Shown here in pieces: positions 60,428-64,000 of a DNA stretch of 64,000 bases. A model generated the notes under the pieces. The model was not told where the DNA came from. It worked only from the letters and a program-made list of their open reading frames with translations, and made no database searches. The stretch comes from Bacillota bacterium (GTDB taxonomy: Bacteria; Bacillota; Bacilli; Paenibacillales; NBRC-103111): contig JAEWIS010000044.1 of the NCBI GenBank assembly GCA_023386955.1, positions 310,001 through 374,000 on the forward strand, read 5' to 3'. The translations under genes were made by a program, and so were the position numbers. Within the stretch, counting starts at the first letter, position 1, and each line of letters starts with the position of its first letter.

Positions 60428-61108
60428 ATGACCCGGATATTGGTCGTGGATGACGACTTGCATATACGTGAAATGGTGCGGCATTTTCTTAAGGTGGAGG
60501 GCTGGGAGGTGCTGGAGGCCTCGGATGGGCGGGAGGCTCTGGCTGTGCTGGCGGATACTCCCGCGGATCTGGTGATCCTGGATATTATGATGCCGGGTAT
60601 GGACGGCTGGGAGCTGTGCCGCGAGCTAAGGGAGCAGGAGGAGAATCTGCCGCTCCTGATGCTGACCGCCAAGGGGGAGGCTGCCCAGATTGTGAAGGGT
60701 TTTGCCCTGGGCACGGACGATTACATCGTCAAACCCTTCGACCCCATGGTGCTGGTTGCCCGGGTCAAGGCGCTTCTGAAGCGGTACCGGATTCTCTCCT
60801 CCCAAATGGTGCAGCTGGGAAGTCTGGTGCTCCGGCGGGACACGTACCAATGTATGGACGGTGCGGAGGAGATTACGCTCCCCTTGAAGGAATTCGAGCT
60901 GCTGTTCAAGCTGGCGGGTTATCCCGGCAAAACCTTCACCCGGGACCAGCTTATTGAGCAAATCTGGGGGTATGATTACGAAGGGGATGAGCGGACGGTG
61001 GATGTGCATATTAAACGGCTGCGGGAGCGGTTCCCGGAGGGGAGCCATACCTTCCGGATCAGCACCATCCGCGGTTTGGGTTACCGGCTGGAGGTTATCC
61101 AGCCATGA
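60428..61108 (+). CDS. OmpR-type response regulator
   Basis: 226 residues from ATG 60428, after GGAGGTGG. Receiver with phospho-acceptor D52 (VILDIMMPG) and K102 (YIVKPF); winged-helix output with DERTVDVHIKRLRERF and RGLGYRLE. It overlaps the sensor kinase by ATGA. Target genes are probably the neighbouring exporter or cell-envelope genes (inference). Confidence 0.92.
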   Translation: MTRILVVDDDLHIREMVRHFLKVEGWEVLEASDGREALAVLADTPADLVILDIMMPGMDGWELCRELREQEENLPLLMLTAKGEAAQIVKGFALGTDDYIVKPFDPMVLVARVKALLKRYRILSSQMVQLGSLVLRRDTYQCMDGAEEITLPLKEFELLFKLAGYPGKTFTRDQLIEQIWGYDYEGDERTVDVHIKRLRERFPEGSHTFRISTIRGLGYRLEVIQP

Positions 61109-62190
61109 AGGACAGACGAAGTGTTCTCCATTTTGCCGGCGGTGTCCTGATGGTCATCGGGTTTCTCCTGCTGTGCTGGACAGGGATGTACATGGTGACC
61201 GAAGCTGTTTATGGCAGATTGGGCTGGGAGCCGCACGGCCTGCTGGCCTTTCAGATCAATGCGGTGCTAGGCTTTATTCTGTTCGGGGTCGTCATCTCGA
61301 TAATCGGGCCGCTTCTCCGGCCCAATGAGCATAAGCTGTTTACCGAGCTGATTGAGGTGATGCGCCGGATTTCCCGCGGCGATTTTCAGGTGGACCTGGC
61401 TCCCATGCTGGACCAGATAGGGCGGCATGAACGGGAGCGGCATCCTTTTGCCCAACTGGTAACCACTATTGATGACATGGCGGCCAATCTGAAGGAGATG
61501 GAGGAGCTGCGGCAGGAGTTTATCTCCAATGTTTCCCATGAGATCGGCTCCCCCTTAACCTCGATTATGGGCTTTGCCAAAGCGCTCAAAAGCGGTGCGC
61601 TGGACCCGGAGGAGCGGGAGCGTTATCTGGATATTATCGAGACGGAATGTATCCGGCTCTCCAAGCTCAGCGACAATCTGATGAAGCTGGCGGTGCTGGA
61701 TTCGGCGAAATCATCCGTCCACCCCGGCACCTACAGGCTGGATAAGCAGCTTATTTCTCTTATTCTGGCCTGTGAGCCCCAGTGGGAGGCCAAGGATATT
61801 GAGATGAATCTGGAGCCCGGGGAGGTGGTGATTACCGCTGACGAGGACTTAATGAGCCAGGTATGGCTCAATCTGCTGCATAATGCCATCAAATTCGCTC
61901 CACATGGCGGGAGGATCAACGTCACCGTTTCCCGGGAGGGCGGTTATGCAGCGGTGCGGGTGGCGGATAACGGGCCGGGGATTACCGGAGAGGACCAGCC
62001 TCGTATCTTCGAGCGGTTCTACAAAGCGGACAAATCCCGCACCCGGTCAGGCGGGGGCAGCGGCCTGGGCCTGTCCATCGCACACAAGATCGTGGAGATG
62101 CACGGAGGCACCATCTCTGTAGCTAGCCGGCCGGGGGCGGGGGCGGTCTTTACCGTTCTGCTGCCGACAGCGGCTCCGGGGGAAGGTTAG
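61105..62190 (+). CDS. Sensor histidine kinase
   Basis: 361 residues. Two spans (about 10-32 and 48-70) with a very short outside loop (about 15 residues), a HAMP-like linker, phospho-acceptor H145 (NVSHEIGSPLTS), N, G1 and G2 boxes (HNAIKFAP, DNGPGI, GGSGLGLSIAHKI). Short-loop kinases often sense membrane stress or antibiotics. Paired with the preceding regulator. Confidence 0.92.
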   Translation: MKDRRSVLHFAGGVLMVIGFLLLCWTGMYMVTEAVYGRLGWEPHGLLAFQINAVLGFILFGVVISIIGPLLRPNEHKLFTELIEVMRRISRGDFQVDLAPMLDQIGRHERERHPFAQLVTTIDDMAANLKEMEELRQEFISNVSHEIGSPLTSIMGFAKALKSGALDPEERERYLDIIETECIRLSKLSDNLMKLAVLDSAKSSVHPGTYRLDKQLISLILACEPQWEAKDIEMNLEPGEVVITADEDLMSQVWLNLLHNAIKFAPHGGRINVTVSREGGYAAVRVADNGPGITGEDQPRIFERFYKADKSRTRSGGGSGLGLSIAHKIVEMHGGTISVASRPGAGAVFTVLLPTAAPGEG

Positions 62191-62214
62191 CCGTGAGTCG
62201 GGGCTGGGAGATAC

Positions 62215-62453
62215 AACGAAATTCAGTAGTTGGCTGGAGCTACAACGGAACTCAGACGATGGCTGGAGCTACAACGGAACTCAGGAGCTCTTACAGCCTA
62301 AAAATTGGTGTTTGGGGACGTTAACGGAACTGAGAGCCCCTTAGCTGGGATTCTGGCGGTAATTTGTATGGATTTTGTGTGCTAAGAGCGTCTCAGTTCC
62401 GTTACGTTTTGTTATTGCTGTAAAATCCCCTTTAAGGGCTTCTAAGTTCCGTT
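62215..62453. repeat. Quadripartite palindromic element, copy 7 (head AACGGAAC), with 29-bp tandem extension
   Basis: The core element has direct units at 62273 and 62323 and inverted units ending at 62403 and 62453, both 50 bp apart. To the left the head region is repeated at 62244 and 62215, a 29-bp step, making three tandem heads. The body differs from other copies (CTCTTA in place of TTATTT). It lies in the convergent gap after the kinase gene. Confidence 0.78.
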
Positions 62454-62490
62454 AGCGGGGGACGGAGCCTTGTTCAACCCTCTTGGAGCC

Positions 62491-63591
62491 TCATGGAGAT
62501 GGAAACCTCGCTGCCTCAAAATTTGTCGCACGCCCAACGCTCATGATAAAGCCTGAGGGTCCACTTTGAATGATGAAAAGCACAGTAACGGAATCTCCCG
62601 CATTTAATTGTGCAATCGTATTAACGTTCATAAAATTATCGCCATTGCTCCCTGCAGCTATCAGCTTTGAAACCTCAACCACCTGGATATTATTGACCGC
62701 TATACTTAAGTAAATAAGACTTGCCGTTGAATTGCTAAATGGATTATAACCGACATTCGCCGAGATGGCGTAAACACCGGATTGTGCAGGGACAAAAACG
62801 GAAGGCGAGTATTCATTATTCAGATCAAATATTTCATTGGGAAACGATACGGTTACATAGGTGCCGCTGCTTACGCTTTGGAGGGTAGTGTAGCTCTCTG
62901 CCCGGAACGCAGATTGCGGTACTGTAGCATTTGTGCCTGCAGCACCAGTCGGCCCGGTAGCCCCGGTGTTGCCCATAAGGCCGGCAGGCCCGGTGGCTCC
63001 GGTGTTGCCCATAAGGCCGGCAGGCCCGATGGCTCCGGTGGTGCCTGCAAGGCCAGTAGGCCCGGTGGCGCCTGTGTTGCCCGCAAGGCCGGCAGGCCCG
63101 GTGGCGCCGGTAGCGCCTGAAACTCCTGCAGCTGCTAAAAACACCAAATCATCAACGAGCATTGGTGCCCCTCCCGCCTGGGCTTGTGTGCTTATAATCA
63201 CGTATGCCCATGCTGTACCTGCGGGGGAAATGGAGGTTGCGGCATAAATTTCGCGCCAATTCTCTTCTGTAACATCCGGGAGCCTGTTTGCCGGAATCCT
63301 CATATACAAAGCCAAACCCAGATCCTGATAGGAAGCATCGAAGTATGAAACCTGAATGATCACTGGCGACGAGATGGAAGTCCCTGCCTTACCCAATGAC
63401 ACCATCATTTCATATGAACTGCCAGGGGTTACAGAGATAAATTGGCCAACGTATCCAGAGGCAGCGGAGGGAATAAGTGCAGCATTCATATAAGAATGCG
63501 ACTGCTGGGTGGTTATAACCGCATTCTGTGTAACCCATCCCGAAAGCCCCGATTCAAAACTTCCATTAAAAGCCAGGTTCACGATCCCCAC
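62491..63591 (-). CDS. Collagen-like surface glycoprotein with N-terminal NTTRR-like domain
   Basis: About 366 residues. GTG at 63591 is preferred after AGGGGG. N-terminal domain ([15 protein letters not shown]) of the type found before triplet-repeat regions, a collagen-like stretch of Gly-x-y triplets (about 15 to 20, mainly [16 protein letters not shown]), and a C-terminal C1q/TNF-like sandwich. It resembles BclA-type exosporium or spore-surface fibres. Found in spore-formers; position on the spore is inference. The triplet region is internally repetitive and could vary in copy number. Confidence 0.85.
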   Translation of the reverse strand: MGIVNLAFNGSFESGLSGWVTQNAVITTQQSHSYMNAALIPSAASGYVGQFISVTPGSSYEMMVSLGKAGTSISSPVIIQVSYFDASYQDLGLALYMRIPANRLPDVTEENWREIYAATSISPAGTAWAYVIISTQAQAGGAPMLVDDLVFLAAAGVSGATGATGPAGLAGNTGATGPTGLAGTTGAIGPAGLMGNTGATGPAGLMGNTGATGPTGAAGTNATVPQSAFRAESYTTLQSVSSGTYVTVSFPNEIFDLNNEYSPSVFVPAQSGVYAISANVGYNPFSNSTASLIYLSIAVNNIQVVEVSKLIAAGSNGDNFMNVNTIAQLNAGDSVTVLFIIQSGPSGFIMSVGRATNFEAARFPSP

Positions 63592-63718
63592 ATTGCCACC
63601 CCCTATCAATTAGTATAAAAGAAGATTGCTATAACTATTTTATGTGCAGTCAAAACAGCCCGACACGACCATTAACACAATGTGCTTTCCTGATAGAGAG
63701 ATTTCAGCCAAACCAAAA

Positions 63719-63750
63719 CGCCAAAAACCGCCGGAAGACTTCCAGACGGT
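63719..63750 (-). terminator. Weak terminator-like hairpin for the right-edge gene
   Basis: On the minus strand ACCGTCTGGAA pairs imperfectly with TTCCGGCGGT (one bulge, one wobble) and is followed by TTTTT. It lies 50 bp past the stop at 63801. Confidence 0.45.
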
Positions 63751-63800
63751 AAGGGTTATGCATATGGGAAGTTAGCAATTTGATTAAATCTTATATTCTT

Positions 63801-64000
63801 TCAAAGCTTTTTTATGAAGTCAGTCGCGATATGGAATGCCTTTATTCGGCGTACGGTTAGTGTTTCCTGAGAGGAGCCTGCTTTCAGCTTTGGCAGCACG
63901 TCTTGGCACCGTCTTATCATTGACGCAATTGTCTCAACAGCTTCTTCCAGTTCTTCCTTCGTCATTTCTCCCTCGAATGATTCTTCTCCAACAAGGCGCA
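63801..64000 (-). CDS. Unknown small protein, C-terminal part, runs off the right edge
   Basis: The frame is open from the window edge to a TGA at 63801 (at least 65 residues ending ...IKAFHIATDFIKKL). An internal ATG at 63965 (MTKEELEEAVETIAS) has GAGGGAG too near. The helical, charged pattern resembles small uncharacterised Bacillus proteins that end with R-I-K-A-L/F-x-I-A. Function unknown. Confidence 0.55.
   Translation of the reverse strand, partial: RLVGEESFEGEMTKEELEEAVETIASMIRRCQDVLPKLKAGSSQETLTVRRIKAFHIATDFIKKL

Overview
The window reads as chromosome of a moderately GC-rich, low-GC-phylum Gram-positive, most likely Paenibacillus or a close Paenibacillaceae relative. The inference rests on an AraC regulator with two membrane segments beside LplB/YtcP-type permeases and a sugar-binding lipoprotein, strong AGGAGG ribosome sites, CcpA-like cre sites, an ECF sigma / DUF4179 anti-sigma pair, a guanidine-I (ykkC) riboswitch over paired SMR exporters, and a Bacillus-style collagen-like surface protein. 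No rRNA, tRNA, phage, insertion sequence or CRISPR array was seen.

Layout. 1-980: two divergent unknown genes. 1-6 kb: a Fur-box-controlled methyltransferase and a minus-strand operon of a beta-lactamase-like hydrolase plus a two-permease ABC exporter. 6-10.5 kb: an IseA-like secreted protein, a TetR-flavodoxin operon with a perfect operator, and an ECF sigma/anti-sigma pair. 10.8-23 kb: an MFS exporter, a FabF-like ketosynthase, a MmyB-type regulator, an S66 peptidase (MccF/LdcA family), then a tightly overlapping run (FabH-like ketosynthase, ATP-grasp, NAD-epimerase, MBL hydrolase, PaaK/F390-type ligase, acyltransferase-like protein, SDR) that looks like a small biosynthetic gene cluster. 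23-32 kb: GrpB, unknown genes, a monooxygenase, a Rieske oxidoreductase, DedA, a PadR pair and a TetR-hydrolase-hydrolase operon. 32-40 kb: a five-gene operon (SWIM, HEAT, MoxR AAA+, DUF5682, VWA) related in content to Escherichia coli yehLMPQ. 40-45 kb: ArsR/SRPBCC pair, a nuclease-like/HTH protein, AraC-GyrI and GNAT. 45-57 kb: a polysaccharide-utilisation locus (AraC sensor, ABC importer, deacetylase-like protein, zinc ribbon, large secreted lyase-like enzyme) with two candidate cre sites. 56.6-64 kb: guanidine riboswitch and SMR pair, DUF1349, DrrAB-like exporter with an attenuator-like leader, a two-component system and a collagen-like protein.

The most unusual signal is a family of seven intergenic elements of about 177-185 bp. 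Each has four copies of a roughly 27-bp unit, two direct on the left and two inverted on the right. In every copy the two units of an arm start exactly 50 bp apart. The head of the unit differs between elements (CTAACGG, CTAACGAATC, GCGGAC, AACGGAAC) but is shared by the four units of one element, so both sides of the palindrome co-vary. I know of no described family with this design. The biosynthetic cluster and the MoxR/VWA operon are the other main candidates for new biology.
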